Assembly (NCBI RefSeq): GCF_039978735.1
Contig: NZ_JBDWAS010000026.1
Location: forward strand, 27,703-91,702
Source of the DNA: Maricaulis sp039978735
GTDB taxonomy: Bacteria > Pseudomonadota > Alphaproteobacteria > Caulobacterales > Maricaulaceae
Direction of reading: 5' to 3'
Length of the DNA stretch: 64,000 nt
In this document: positions 1 to 8,344 of the stretch, one piece after another
Position numbering within the stretch: position 1 is the stretch's first letter
How the letters are laid out: each line of letters opens with the position of its first letter
Made by a program: the position numbers and the translations under genes
Notes under the pieces: model-generated
What the model was told of the DNA's origin: nothing
What the model saw: the letters and a program-made list of their open reading frames with translations, nothing else
Databases searched by the model: none

Positions 1-26
1 TGCTTCGTCAGATAGGTGCGGGTCAC
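1..26 (-). CDS. Start of a probable toxin gene, cut by the window edge
   Basis: Only the first eight codons are inside the window: a GTG start whose last three bases form the stop of the upstream antitoxin-like gene (GTGA overlap), followed by TRTYLTK. A short first gene with a 4-base overlap into a second gene is the usual layout of type II toxin-antitoxin pairs, and an MTR-x-YLTK-like start resembles Doc (death-on-curing) toxins. The Doc assignment is an inference from very few residues. Confidence 0.35.
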
Positions 27-250
27 TCGGCAAGCTTCCGGTAGAGCTTGTCGTATTTCAGTATCGACTGGTCCAGCAGCTCCGCAACGCCGGGCTGAGC
101 TTCCGGCGCGCGCTTCTGGGCCAGCAGCGCGGCAATCGCCTCATCGACCAGCACCCGGAGCTCGCGCCCTTCCGCTTCGGCGAGCGCTTTCAGCTCGGCA
201 AGCTGGGCGGCGTCCAAATCGGCGGAAAAATGTTCGCGGGGCTGGCCCAT
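23..250 (-). CDS. Small antitoxin-like protein (ribbon-helix-helix type suspected)
   Basis: A 75-residue, charged, helix-rich protein without cysteine. The first 50 residues (DAAQLAELKALAEAEGRELR and a helix ending LLAQK) look like a ribbon-helix-helix DNA-binding antitoxin; the C-terminal third (LLDQSILKYDKLYRKLAE) would be the toxin-binding tail. It overlaps the next minus-strand gene by 4 bases, as expected for translational coupling to a toxin. A perfect palindrome (276-285) and a perfect LexA box (295-309) lie just upstream, suggesting autoregulation plus SOS control. I do not recognise a named family; the assignment rests on size and layout. Confidence 0.65.
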   Translation of the reverse strand: MGQPREHFSADLDAAQLAELKALAEAEGRELRVLVDEAIAALLAQKRAPEAQPGVAELLDQSILKYDKLYRKLAE

Positions 251-275
251 GATCGACTCCTGAATATCTCCAATT

Positions 276-285
276 GTGATATCAC
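276..285. promoter_or_regulatory. Perfect palindrome upstream of the antitoxin gene
   Basis: GTGATATCAC is a perfect 10-base palindrome 26 bases upstream of the antitoxin start codon. A short palindrome at this distance is typical of antitoxin autoregulatory operators. Binding is inferred. Confidence 0.4.
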
Positions 286-294
286 GAAATATGC

Positions 295-309
295 GTTCGT
301 GAAACGTTC
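295..309. promoter_or_regulatory. LexA (SOS) box between the TA module and surE
   Basis: GTTCGTGAAACGTTC matches the alphaproteobacterial LexA consensus GTTC-N7-GTTC exactly. It is 45 bases upstream of the antitoxin start on the minus strand and 100 bases upstream of surE on the plus strand. The shorter distance favours control of the TA module. Confidence 0.65.
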
Positions 310-408
310 CGTCTGGCGGGAATGTGATCGCGGAACTGATGCATTGATTGCCGCCTTGCCGGGAACCCCCTAGAAGCGACCGAAAGAAAGCCGAAGGACG
401 CCCAGCCC

Positions 409-1203
409 ATGATCCCTGACAATCCGCGCATTCTGCTCACCAATGATGACGGCATCCGGGCCCACGGGCTCAAAGTGCTGGAGAAGATCGCGCGGGACCT
501 GTCGGACGATGTCTGGATTGTCGCGCCGGCCGAGGAACAGTCAGGCGCCGGGCGTTCGCTGACCCTGCATTCGCCGCTGCGTGTGCGCCAGTACGATGAG
601 CGGCGTTTCTCCGTTTCCGGTACGCCGACCGACTGCGTGCTGATGGGCGTTCAGGACATCATCCCGGACAAGAAGCCGGACCTCGTCCTGTCCGGCGTCA
701 ATCGGGGCCAGAACATCGCCGAGGACGTGACCTTTTCCGGCACGGTCGCCGGCGCGATGCAGGGCATGCAGCTGGGCATCCCCTCGGTCGCGCTGTCGCA
801 GGCCTATGGCTTCAAGAAGGGCGATCCGATCGAGTGGGAGACGGCCGAGCTTTACGGCGCGCCGATCCTGCGCCGTCTGTTCGATCTGAAATGGCCCGAG
901 GACGTGCTGATCAATATCAACTTCCCGGACCGCAAGCCGGAGGATGTGACCGAGGTCGAGGTGACCCGCCAGGGCCGCCGCGACCAGCACATCCTGCACG
1001 CCGAACACCGCACAGACCCGCGCGGCATGGATTACTACTGGCTCGCCTTCAAGGGCATCCTGTCCAATCCGCCTGAAGGCGTGGACCTGAAGGCGGTCTA
1101 TGACGGCAAGATTTCCGTCACCCCCCTTCACATGGACCTCACGCACGGCGAAACTCTGGGCAATCTGAAGCGGATGCTCGGCGGGGTTCCGCCAAAGAGC
1201 TGA
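409..1203 (+). CDS. surE: 5'/3'-nucleotidase SurE
   Basis: Metal-dependent phosphatase of nucleoside 5'- and 3'-monophosphates, linked to stress survival. The 264-residue length is usual. Metal ligands are visible: the Asp pair at residues 13-14 (TNDDGI), Ser45 (EEQSGAGRS) and Asn98 (SGVNRGQN). Pcm starts 41 bases after the stop, and NlpD and the Sec genes follow; surE-pcm-nlpD is an ancient order shared with E. coli. No serS precedes it here; a toxin-antitoxin pair and a LexA box do. Confidence 0.97.
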   Translation: MIPDNPRILLTNDDGIRAHGLKVLEKIARDLSDDVWIVAPAEEQSGAGRSLTLHSPLRVRQYDERRFSVSGTPTDCVLMGVQDIIPDKKPDLVLSGVNRGQNIAEDVTFSGTVAGAMQGMQLGIPSVALSQAYGFKKGDPIEWETAELYGAPILRRLFDLKWPEDVLININFPDRKPEDVTEVEVTRQGRRDQHILHAEHRTDPRGMDYYWLAFKGILSNPPEGVDLKAVYDGKISVTPLHMDLTHGETLGNLKRMLGGVPPKS

Positions 1204-1244
1204 GCCGCTTGCGCACAACCGCACGGCATCGAAGGGACGATCCG

Positions 1245-1886
1245 ATGAACCTGCCCGATCCGCGCATGATCCAGCTGGTCATGAGCCTGCGCGGCGGTGG
1301 TGTGACCGACGCGAAGGTGATGGGTGCGCTCGAGCGCACGCCGCGTCATCTCTTCGTGCCCGACCGGTTCGGCGATCAGGCCTATGACGACCGGGCGCTG
1401 CCGATCGATTGCGGCCAGACCATCTCCCAGCCGCTGATCGTCGCCCTGATGACCCAGGCGCTGAAGCTGGACGATCGCTGCAAGGTGCTGGAGATCGGCA
1501 CGGGGTCGGGCTATCAGGCCGCCGTGCTCGCCCGGCTGGCGCGGCGGGTCTACACGGTCGAGCGCTATCGCACGCTGTCGCGCGAGGCCGAGGCCCGGTT
1601 TGAGGCGCTGCGGTTGACCAATATCGTTACCCGGATCGGCGACGGCACACAGGGTTGGCCGGAGCAGGCGCCGTTCGATCGCATCATCCTGACGGCATCC
1701 GCGCCGCAGCGTCCGGACGCGATTCTCGAACAGCTCAAGGATGGCGGTATCGCCGTGGCGCCGGTCGATCGTGACATCAAGCAGGTGCTGGTGCGCTATG
1801 TGCGCGAGGGCGACAATATCGTCGAAACGGACCTGATGGATGTGCGCTTCGTGCCGCTGGTGAAGGGCGAGGCGAGGGCGCTCTGA
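1245..1886 (+). CDS. pcm: Protein-L-isoaspartate O-methyltransferase
   Basis: Uses S-adenosylmethionine to methylate isoaspartyl residues in damaged proteins, starting their repair. The 213-residue protein shows the family active-site stretch QTISQP (residues 58-63) and the SAM-binding loop LEIGTGSGYQ (82-90). I chose the ATG at 1245 because GAAGGGA lies 7 bases upstream and the N-terminus then matches the family; an in-frame TTG at 1209 would add 12 unlikely residues. It lies directly behind surE. Confidence 0.96.
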   Translation: MNLPDPRMIQLVMSLRGGGVTDAKVMGALERTPRHLFVPDRFGDQAYDDRALPIDCGQTISQPLIVALMTQALKLDDRCKVLEIGTGSGYQAAVLARLARRVYTVERYRTLSREAEARFEALRLTNIVTRIGDGTQGWPEQAPFDRIILTASAPQRPDAILEQLKDGGIAVAPVDRDIKQVLVRYVREGDNIVETDLMDVRFVPLVKGEARAL

Positions 1887-1922
1887 CCCGTGACGTGCCG
1901 ATCACAGTCGTACCCGTTTTTT

Positions 1923-1946
1923 GCCCCATTTTCCGCCCCATTTTCC
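1923..1946. repeat. Two tandem copies of a 12-base unit
   Basis: The unit GCCCCATTTTCC occurs twice head to tail in the gap between pcm and the nlpD-like gene (1887-2080). Nothing else is recognisable in this gap. Function unknown. Confidence 0.5.
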
Positions 1947-2080
1947 GGCAAGTCTGGACGCTCGCGATGGGGCGTCCATAATAGTTGCCGTCAGGGGTTG
2001 AACCGAAGCCTTGGATAACTGGCGGTTAAGCGTTGTCATGGATTGATGGCGCGGTTCGCTTCAGGAGCTGGATTCTCGCG

Positions 2081-3007
2081 ATGCGTCTTTCGACAATGAC
2101 TTGCCTGATTGCGGCCCTGTGCGCGGGGCTTGCCGCCTGCGCGACAACGCCGCGCGAACCGGCACGCGTCGAGAACCGCTATCCTACCAGTGCCAACACG
2201 CGCCCCACGCCGCCGGCACGGGTGACGCCGCGCGATTGCGGCAGCGCTTACACGGTGCAGCGTGGTGACACCCTGTCCGAGATTGCCGTTATGTGCAGCG
2301 TTCCGATGGAAGAGCTGGCGGCGGCCAACAGTCTCTACCGGCCCTACACGCTGAATGTCGGGCAGGTCCTGTCGATGCCGCGGCCGCTGATGCATGTCGT
2401 GCAGCGCGGCGAGAATCTCTACCGGATCGGCCTGCGCTACGGCATTCCGTTCCAGCAGCTGGCCGCCCACAACGGCATATCGGCACCCTATAATCTGGAA
2501 GTCGGTCAGCAGATCCGGCTGCCCCAGGGCGCGACAGTGGTCAATCTGGCCAGCCGCGATCCGTCTGCCAGTTCCCGCTCGACCGCGTCTTCGCCGCCGC
2601 CCGAGCAGCGCCGTCCGCCGGCCACCTCCGGCTCGCCGCGTTTCGACTGGCCTGTGCGCGGATCGGTTCTTTCCAGCTTCGGCAACAAGCCCGATGGCGG
2701 CCGCAATGACGGTATCAATATCGCGGCGCGTGCCGGCGAAAGCGTCCGTGCTGCCGCGGCAGGTCAGGTCGTCTATGCGGGCAGTGAACTGGCCGGATAT
2801 GGCCAACTCGTGCTGGTGCGTCATACGGGCGGTTTTGTCACAGCCTACGCCCACAATTCCCGACTGCTGGTCAGCGAGGGCGACCAGGTCAGTCAGGGGC
2901 AGGTGATCGCCGAGGCGGGCTCGACGGGCTCGGTCGACAGGCCGCAGGTGCATTTCGAGATCCGCAATGGCGTCAATCCCGTGGACCCGATGAACTACCT
3001 GCGATGA
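2081..3007 (+). CDS. nlpD: NlpD-like lipoprotein: two LysM domains and a LytM (M23) domain
   Basis: Envelope protein expected to bind peptidoglycan and activate cell-division amidases. With the ATG at 2081 the protein begins with a lipoprotein signal ending LAAC (Cys20). Two LysM domains follow (about residues 63-108 and 110-156, each starting VQRG), a Ser/Pro-rich linker, then a LytM domain (about 195-305). The first zinc site is degenerate: GGRNDGINIA replaces the H-x3-D pattern, although HFEIR near the end remains. E. coli NlpD is degenerate in the same place, so an activator rather than a hydrolase is likely. A longer in-frame start at 2033 would spoil the signal peptide. Confidence 0.88.
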   Translation: MRLSTMTCLIAALCAGLAACATTPREPARVENRYPTSANTRPTPPARVTPRDCGSAYTVQRGDTLSEIAVMCSVPMEELAAANSLYRPYTLNVGQVLSMPRPLMHVVQRGENLYRIGLRYGIPFQQLAAHNGISAPYNLEVGQQIRLPQGATVVNLASRDPSASSRSTASSPPPEQRRPPATSGSPRFDWPVRGSVLSSFGNKPDGGRNDGINIAARAGESVRAAAAGQVVYAGSELAGYGQLVLVRHTGGFVTAYAHNSRLLVSEGDQVSQGQVIAEAGSTGSVDRPQVHFEIRNGVNPVDPMNYLR

Positions 3008-3143
3008 CCGCCGGACAGGCCGGTTACAGTCAGGCCTTGTTGCAACACAGCCCTGCACCGATATAGTCCCGCGCTAATCTTTTCCTGGCGCGGGTGGCCA
3101 AGCCGGTCCCCATCGCCCAGCAATCCGGGGTCTTTGCGTTATC

Positions 3144-3446
3144 ATGGAAGCCTTTCTCGCCTCTCCGATCCCCATGCTCATCCTCATGGGCTTGGTGTTC
3201 TATTTCCTTCTCATCCGCCCGCAGCAAAAGCGCGCCAAGGAACACCGGGAAATGGTGGAAGGTCTCAAGCGTGGTGACGAGGTCATCACCCAGGGCGGCC
3301 TGATCGGCAAGATCGCCAAGGTCGCTGACGAGGAAGTCACGATCGAGCTGTCCGAGGGCGTGAAAGTGCGCGTGGTTCGCCAGACGATCGCCACGGTGCG
3401 CGGACGTCCCGAGCCGAAGCCGGCCAACGACGCCAAGTCCGACTGA
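3144..3446 (+). CDS. yajC: Preprotein translocase subunit YajC
   Basis: Small inner-membrane partner of SecDF. The 100-residue protein has one N-terminal membrane helix (residues 8-24, IPMLILMGLVFYFLLI) followed by the family signature RPQQKRAKEH and the beta-rich cytoplasmic part GDEVITQGGLIGKI. It lies 35 bases before secD, in the conserved yajC-secD-secF order. Confidence 0.97.
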   Translation: MEAFLASPIPMLILMGLVFYFLLIRPQQKRAKEHREMVEGLKRGDEVITQGGLIGKIAKVADEEVTIELSEGVKVRVVRQTIATVRGRPEPKPANDAKSD

Positions 3447-3481
3447 TCTTCAGACCGTCTAGCTGAAAAGGCCGCGCTGCC

Positions 3482-5137
3482 ATGCTGCATTTCGGGCGCT
3501 GGAAACTCCTTACCATTTTTCTCGTGGTCCTGGCCGGGGCGCTTTACACCCTGCCGAACCTGGTGCCTGAAACGGTGCGCTACCAGATCAACGAGGCGGA
3601 CGGCAGTCGCGAACCGCGCGGGATCTGGCGCTACATCCCCAGCAGCACCATCAATCTCGGTCTCGACCTTCAGGGCGGTTCCTACATCGTCTTCGAAGTC
3701 GACATGAACGAGGTGCGCACGGCCCAGCTGGAAAGCCTGGCCGCCGATGTCCGCCAGACGCTGCGCAACGATCCGCCGCTCCTGCCGCGCTCTGTGGCTG
3801 TGGTGGGCGAGGAAGTCGTTGTGCTGATGATCCGCGAGGAGCAGCGCGACGAGGCATTCGAGCGTCTGCGCGAGCTCAACGGACCGGTGACCACCGAGCT
3901 CGGCCAGCCCGGCCTGGCGCAGATGTACGACATGCAGCGCGATGGCGAGGATCCAAGCGCGATCCGCATTTCCGTGACGGACGAGCAGTTCACCGCGATC
4001 CGCCAGCGCACGCTGAGCCAGTCGATCACGGTGATCCGCCGCCGTCTCGACGGTCTGGGCACGACGGATCCGACGATCGCCCGTGCCGGCGCCGACCGCG
4101 TCATGGTTCAGGTGCCCGGCGCGGACGACCCGCAGGAAATCATCGATCTGGTGGCGACGCAGGCCGCGTTGAGCTTCCACCTGGTCGACACGACGATCAA
4201 TCCCGGGCCGAATGGCCAGGCGCGCACGCCGCCGGGACGGACGATCTATCCGGTCGCCAATACCCAGCCGGTGCAGTATCTCGCGGTCGAGACGCGGCAA
4301 TTGCTGACGGGTGAGAACCTCACCCAGTCGAATGTGACGCAGCACCCCAGCTATGTCGGTCCGGTGGTCGGGTTCCGGTTGGACACCCAGGGCGCGCTGA
4401 TCTTCGGCGATGTCACCCGAAACAATCGCGGCCGCCAGTTCGCGATCGTGCTGGATAACGAGATCATCACGGCGCCGCGGATCAATGAACCGATCCTCGG
4501 CGGTTCCGGTGTCATCGGCGGCGGCTATACCTACGAGACGGCATCGCAGCTGGTCATCCTGCTCAATGCCGGTGCCCTGCCGGCCACGCTCACGCCCGTG
4601 GAGCAGCGCACGGTGAGTGCCAGCCTCGGCCGTGACCAGATCGAAAGCGGCACGCTGGCGATCGTCATCGGCTTTGCGGCGGTGATCGTCTTCATGCTGG
4701 CCGCCTACGGCATTTTCGGCGTCTTCTCGACGCTGGCCCTGCTGGTCAATGTGGTGCTGATCCTGGGCGGTCTGTCCGGGCTGGGCATGACGCTCACCTT
4801 GCCGGGTATCGCGGGCATCATCCTGACCATCGGTATGGCGGTGGATGCCAACGTGCTGATCTTCGAGCGCATACGCGAGGAGAGCCGGCACGGGCGGACA
4901 CCGGCCAATGCCATCCAGGCCGGCTATGAGCGGGCCCTGGCGGCGATCCTCGACGCCAACATCACCACCTTCATCGCGGCGGCCGTGCTGTTCATGCTTG
5001 GTGCCGGTCCGGTGCGCGGCTTCGCCGTGACGCTCGGTGTCGGCATCCTGACCTCGGTCTTCACCGCCTTCGTGTTCTCCCGCCTGCTGGCGGTTCTCTG
5101 GCTTCGGGCGTTCAAGCCCAAGTCGCTGCCGCTGTAA
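3482..5137 (+). CDS. secD: Protein translocase subunit SecD
   Basis: Inner-membrane RND-family subunit that uses the proton gradient to pull proteins through SecYEG. The 551-residue protein has an N-terminal helix (about residues 8-24), a large periplasmic domain (P1) with the NLGLDLQGGSY motif, and a C-terminal block of five helices ending in the conserved GMAVDANVLIFERIREE (about 456-472). SecF starts 11 bases after the stop, so the two are surely co-transcribed. Confidence 0.98.
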   Translation: MLHFGRWKLLTIFLVVLAGALYTLPNLVPETVRYQINEADGSREPRGIWRYIPSSTINLGLDLQGGSYIVFEVDMNEVRTAQLESLAADVRQTLRNDPPLLPRSVAVVGEEVVVLMIREEQRDEAFERLRELNGPVTTELGQPGLAQMYDMQRDGEDPSAIRISVTDEQFTAIRQRTLSQSITVIRRRLDGLGTTDPTIARAGADRVMVQVPGADDPQEIIDLVATQAALSFHLVDTTINPGPNGQARTPPGRTIYPVANTQPVQYLAVETRQLLTGENLTQSNVTQHPSYVGPVVGFRLDTQGALIFGDVTRNNRGRQFAIVLDNEIITAPRINEPILGGSGVIGGGYTYETASQLVILLNAGALPATLTPVEQRTVSASLGRDQIESGTLAIVIGFAAVIVFMLAAYGIFGVFSTLALLVNVVLILGGLSGLGMTLTLPGIAGIILTIGMAVDANVLIFERIREESRHGRTPANAIQAGYERALAAILDANITTFIAAAVLFMLGAGPVRGFAVTLGVGILTSVFTAFVFSRLLAVLWLRAFKPKSLPL

Positions 5138-5148
5138 GGGAGGCTGAG

Positions 5149-6102
5149 ATGTCACTTGCTCTCGTCAAATACCTGCCGGTCACCGGCAATGTCCCCTTCA
5201 TCCGGATGCGTTTCTTTGCACTCGGCCTGTCGGCCCTGGTGCTGCTGTTCTCGCTGTTCGAGTTCGCCAATGTCGGTATCAATTTCGGTATCGATTTCCG
5301 CGGCGGTATCCAGACCGAGGTGGAAACGGCACCGGAAACCTCGATCGAGGATGTGCGGACTGTTGTGTCGGCGCTGGAGCTCGGTGAACCGCGTATCCAG
5401 GAGGCCGGCAATTCGCTGGAGGCCCGCCACACGATCCTGATTGCCCTGCCGCTGCAGCCGGGCGAGGGGGCGGAAGCGGAACGCGCCAACCAGGCCGCAC
5501 GCGAAACGCTGGAAGCGGCTATCGCCGAGAACTTCCCGGATGCGCAGCTGCGCGGAACGACCGTTATCGGCGGTGCCGTGTCCGGCGAGCTGGTGGTGAC
5601 CGGTTTCACCGCGATCGGCGTCGCGCTGTTCCTGATGCTGATCTACATCTGGTTCCGCTTCGAATGGCAGTATTCGGTCGGCGCCATCGTCGCCCTGATC
5701 CACGACGTCATTGCGACGGTCGGCATGTTCTCGGTCACCCAGATGACCTTCGACCTCGCCACCGTGGCGGCGATCCTGACCATTGTCGGTTACTCGATGA
5801 ACGACACCGTCGTCGTGTATGACCGGATCCGGGAAAATCTTCGCAAGTACAAGAAGATGCCGCTTCCGGAAGTGCTCAACCTGTCGATCAACGACACGCT
5901 GTCGCGCACCATCCTGACCTCGGCGACGACGCTGGTCGCGCTGATCTCGCTCTACCTGATCGGCGGAGCATCGCTGGAAGGCTTCGCCTTTGCGATGATC
6001 TGGGGCATCGTGATCGGTACCTATTCCTCGATCTTCGTGGCGTCGCCGCTTCTGCTGTTCACGCAGGTGCAACGCGACAGCGGTGAGAGCTCCGACCAGT
6101 AG
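5149..6102 (+). CDS. secF: Protein translocase subunit SecF
   Basis: Partner of SecD in the translocase motor. The 317-residue protein has an N-terminal helix, the periplasmic motif NFGIDFRGG and the last-helix signature GYSMNDTVVVYDRIREN (about residues 220-236). GGGAGG precedes the ATG. It is the last plus-strand gene before a strong hairpin and a minus-strand hydrolase gene. Confidence 0.98.
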   Translation: MSLALVKYLPVTGNVPFIRMRFFALGLSALVLLFSLFEFANVGINFGIDFRGGIQTEVETAPETSIEDVRTVVSALELGEPRIQEAGNSLEARHTILIALPLQPGEGAEAERANQAARETLEAAIAENFPDAQLRGTTVIGGAVSGELVVTGFTAIGVALFLMLIYIWFRFEWQYSVGAIVALIHDVIATVGMFSVTQMTFDLATVAAILTIVGYSMNDTVVVYDRIRENLRKYKKMPLPEVLNLSINDTLSRTILTSATTLVALISLYLIGGASLEGFAFAMIWGIVIGTYSSIFVASPLLLFTQVQRDSGESSDQ

Positions 6103-6132
6103 CGCGTCGCCTCCGCAGTATCCCGAATGCAA

Positions 6133-6159
6133 ACAGGGCCCGCCATTGGCGGGCCCTGT
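6133..6159. terminator. Hairpin between convergent secF and hydrolase genes
   Basis: A perfect 12-base inverted repeat (ACAGGGCCCGCC, loop ATT, then its complement) follows secF by 30 bases. A second 7-base hairpin (6161-6180) follows at once. There is no T tract, so this is a probable bidirectional terminator rather than a textbook one. Confidence 0.6.
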
Positions 6160-6270
6160 GACATGTCAGGGGGGACATGTAAGCGAGGCGGACAGGGGAA
6201 CAGCGAGGGGCGTCCGTCTCGCCTGTTCAACGCCGCTGCCCCGGTATCTCCGTCGCAGGTCCTGCAGTTG

Positions 6271-7539
6271 TCAGTCGAAGGCGAAGCTCGCATAGACCAT
6301 CGGGCGGAAGACGGCGCTGGTGCGCGGCTCTGCGCGATAAGGGCCAGGCTGGATCTGCGTCATGATCACGGCGCTGACATCGGTCGCAGGACTGATGAAG
6401 AAGTCGGTGTCGAACATCCCGCCCCAGCTGAAATCGCCGGGAATGCCGGCCGGATCGGCACCATCGGCCGGCGGCAGGACCACATCGACACCAAAGCCAT
6501 AGCTGCGCCCCTGCCAGCTGTCTCCCAGCTGTTCAGCCGTGACCTGGGGGCTCGCCATGAGGGCCAGTGTTTCAGGCTCCAGGATCCGCACATCGCCCAG
6601 GGCACCGTCATTCGCCAGCATCATCGCAAAGCGGATGTAATCGCTGGCCGTCGAGACGAGGCCGCCGCCGCCGGAGGCCCAATCCGGCATGAAGGCTTCG
6701 GCATACTCGACCAGGCTGCCGTCCTCGGCATGGACGTAGAGCGGAGACATGTCGGCTTCGTCAAAATTGACGTCGTCGAAGAAGAAACCGGTCGCATGCA
6801 TGCCCAGCGGTTCGAAGATCTCGGTCTCCATGAAGTCCTCGAGCGGCATGCCCGAGGCGACTTCGACCACGCGGCCGAGCACGTCATTGGCGTAGGAATA
6901 TTGCCAGGTGTCGCCCGGATCATTGTAGAGCGGCAGGGCGGCCAGCTGTTCCATACGGGCTTCCAGATTGCCCTCGCCGGAATAGAGCGAGTTCTCGATG
7001 TAGAGCCGGCCCAGATCGGTCCGGTTATCGAAGATATAGCCCAGGCCGGACGTGTGCGTGAGAAGGTGACGGACCGTCATCACGGTCTCCGGCGGACGCG
7101 TCTGGATCTCGCCGGCCTCGTCCGCCATCAGGCTGACGGCGACCTCGATATCGGCGAAAGCCGGAATGTAATCGCTGACCGGATCGTCCAGCCCCACCAG
7201 GCCGTCCTCGACCAGCATCATCGTGGCGACAGCCGTCACCGGCTTGCTCATCGAGGCGATGCGGACCGGGCTGTCGATCGTGAAGGGGGCACCGGTCTCG
7301 ATATTGATGAAGCCGGCTTCGCTGATATGGGCGATACGGTCGCCGCGCGCGATGATCGCGGCATAGCCCGGCCGCGCCTGCTCGGCCGACAGTGTCTCAA
7401 GCCGTGCATCCAGCGCTTCAAAGGCGACAGGATCGAAGCCGAGCGCACGCGGATCGGATACCGCTTCGACTGATTGGGCATGGGCGGTGAAGCCGCAGGC
7501 GGCAAGGGCCAGCGCGGCGGTAGCAGTGCGGAACGCCAT
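6271..7539 (-). CDS. Secreted serine hydrolase of the beta-lactamase (class C/esterase) family
   Basis: Periplasmic serine enzyme with the fold of class C beta-lactamases, D-peptidases and esterases; substrate unknown. The 422-residue protein has a Sec signal ending AHAQ (cleavage near residue 21). The catalytic S-x-x-K is SMSK at residues 96-99 and the Tyr motif is YSYAND near residue 212. The third motif, usually H/K-x-G, appears only as WGG, which favours esterase or peptidase activity over true beta-lactamase. It lies downstream of sodB on the same strand. Confidence 0.85.
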   Translation of the reverse strand: MAFRTATAALALAACGFTAHAQSVEAVSDPRALGFDPVAFEALDARLETLSAEQARPGYAAIIARGDRIAHISEAGFINIETGAPFTIDSPVRIASMSKPVTAVATMMLVEDGLVGLDDPVSDYIPAFADIEVAVSLMADEAGEIQTRPPETVMTVRHLLTHTSGLGYIFDNRTDLGRLYIENSLYSGEGNLEARMEQLAALPLYNDPGDTWQYSYANDVLGRVVEVASGMPLEDFMETEIFEPLGMHATGFFFDDVNFDEADMSPLYVHAEDGSLVEYAEAFMPDWASGGGGLVSTASDYIRFAMMLANDGALGDVRILEPETLALMASPQVTAEQLGDSWQGRSYGFGVDVVLPPADGADPAGIPGDFSWGGMFDTDFFISPATDVSAVIMTQIQPGPYRAEPRTSAVFRPMVYASFAFD

Positions 7540-7589
7540 TAAAAACTCCCCTCGGGATGATGATTATCGACCGAGGGGGAGGTTAGGGC

Positions 7590-7612
7590 GGGGCCGCCGG
7601 GTTGGCGACCCC
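7590..7612. terminator. Imperfect hairpin after sodB
   Basis: GGGGCCGCC and GGCGACCCC flank a 5-base loop in the gap between sodB and the hydrolase gene, with one mismatched pair. There is no T tract. It could attenuate read-through from sodB. Confidence 0.3.
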
Positions 7613-7634
7613 GAATTCGCCTGGAAATGGCGGA

Positions 7635-8237
7635 TCAGGCGGCGGCGAGGTTCTCGGCCGCGAACTCCCAGTTCACCAGGTGATCGAGGAAGGTGGAGAT
7701 GTAGTCCGGACGGCGGTTCTGGAAGTCCAGATAATAGGCGTGCTCCCACACATCCATCGTCAGCAGCGGCGTGACGCCGGCTTCGGTGAGCGGCGTTTCC
7801 GCATTCAGCGTCTTGCGCACATCCAGCTTGCCGTCAGCCAGCACCAGCCAGGCCCAGCCGGAGCCGAACTGCGTCGCGCCTGCCTTGGCAAAGGCGTCCT
7901 TGAAAGCGTCGAAGGAGCCGAAATCGCGATCGATCATCTCGGCCAGCTTTCCCGTCGGAGCGCCGCCGCCATTGGGGCGCATGGACTGCCAGTAGAAGGT
8001 GTGGTTCCAGATCTGGGCGGCATTGTTGAAGATGCCGGCCTTGTCGGCCTTGCCGGCCGTGTCCTGGATAATGTCCTCGAGCGACTTCGAGGCCATGTCG
8101 GTCCCCTCGACGAGGCCGTTCAGATTGTTCACATAGGCGTTGTGGTGTTTGCCATGGTGGAAATCCAGCGTCTCAGACGAGATATGGGGAGCCAGCGCAT
8201 CTTTTGCGTAGGGCAGATCGGGCAGGGTGAAAGCCAT
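7635..8237 (-). CDS. sodB: Superoxide dismutase, iron type
   Basis: Converts superoxide to oxygen and hydrogen peroxide in the cytoplasm. The 200-residue protein contains the family blocks HHGKHHNAYV (residues 27-36), WNHTFYW (77-83), FGSGWAWL and the metal signature DVWEHAYY. Gln75 (NNAAQIWNHTFYW) is the active-site Gln position typical of Fe-SOD; Mn-SOD usually has Gly there. The start at 8237 has GAGAGG upstream; an in-frame extension to 8435 has no family similarity. Confidence 0.96.
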   Translation of the reverse strand: MAFTLPDLPYAKDALAPHISSETLDFHHGKHHNAYVNNLNGLVEGTDMASKSLEDIIQDTAGKADKAGIFNNAAQIWNHTFYWQSMRPNGGGAPTGKLAEMIDRDFGSFDAFKDAFAKAGATQFGSGWAWLVLADGKLDVRKTLNAETPLTEAGVTPLLTMDVWEHAYYLDFQNRRPDYISTFLDHLVNWEFAAENLAAA

Positions 8238-8344
8238 GAGAACCTCTCGTTGGACCAGTGGTGGGACATTATGTGGCCTTTTCGGCCGTCTTTCTATGAC
8301 CGGACATATGGTGTGGCCGGCGGCTCTGTCTACCGGTAAGTCGC

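Noticed and set aside
6271..7539. Calling the hydrolase an AmpC beta-lactamase
   Set aside because: The third active-site motif is not a clear K/H-T-G and the family is dominated by esterases and D-peptidases, so resistance cannot be claimed.
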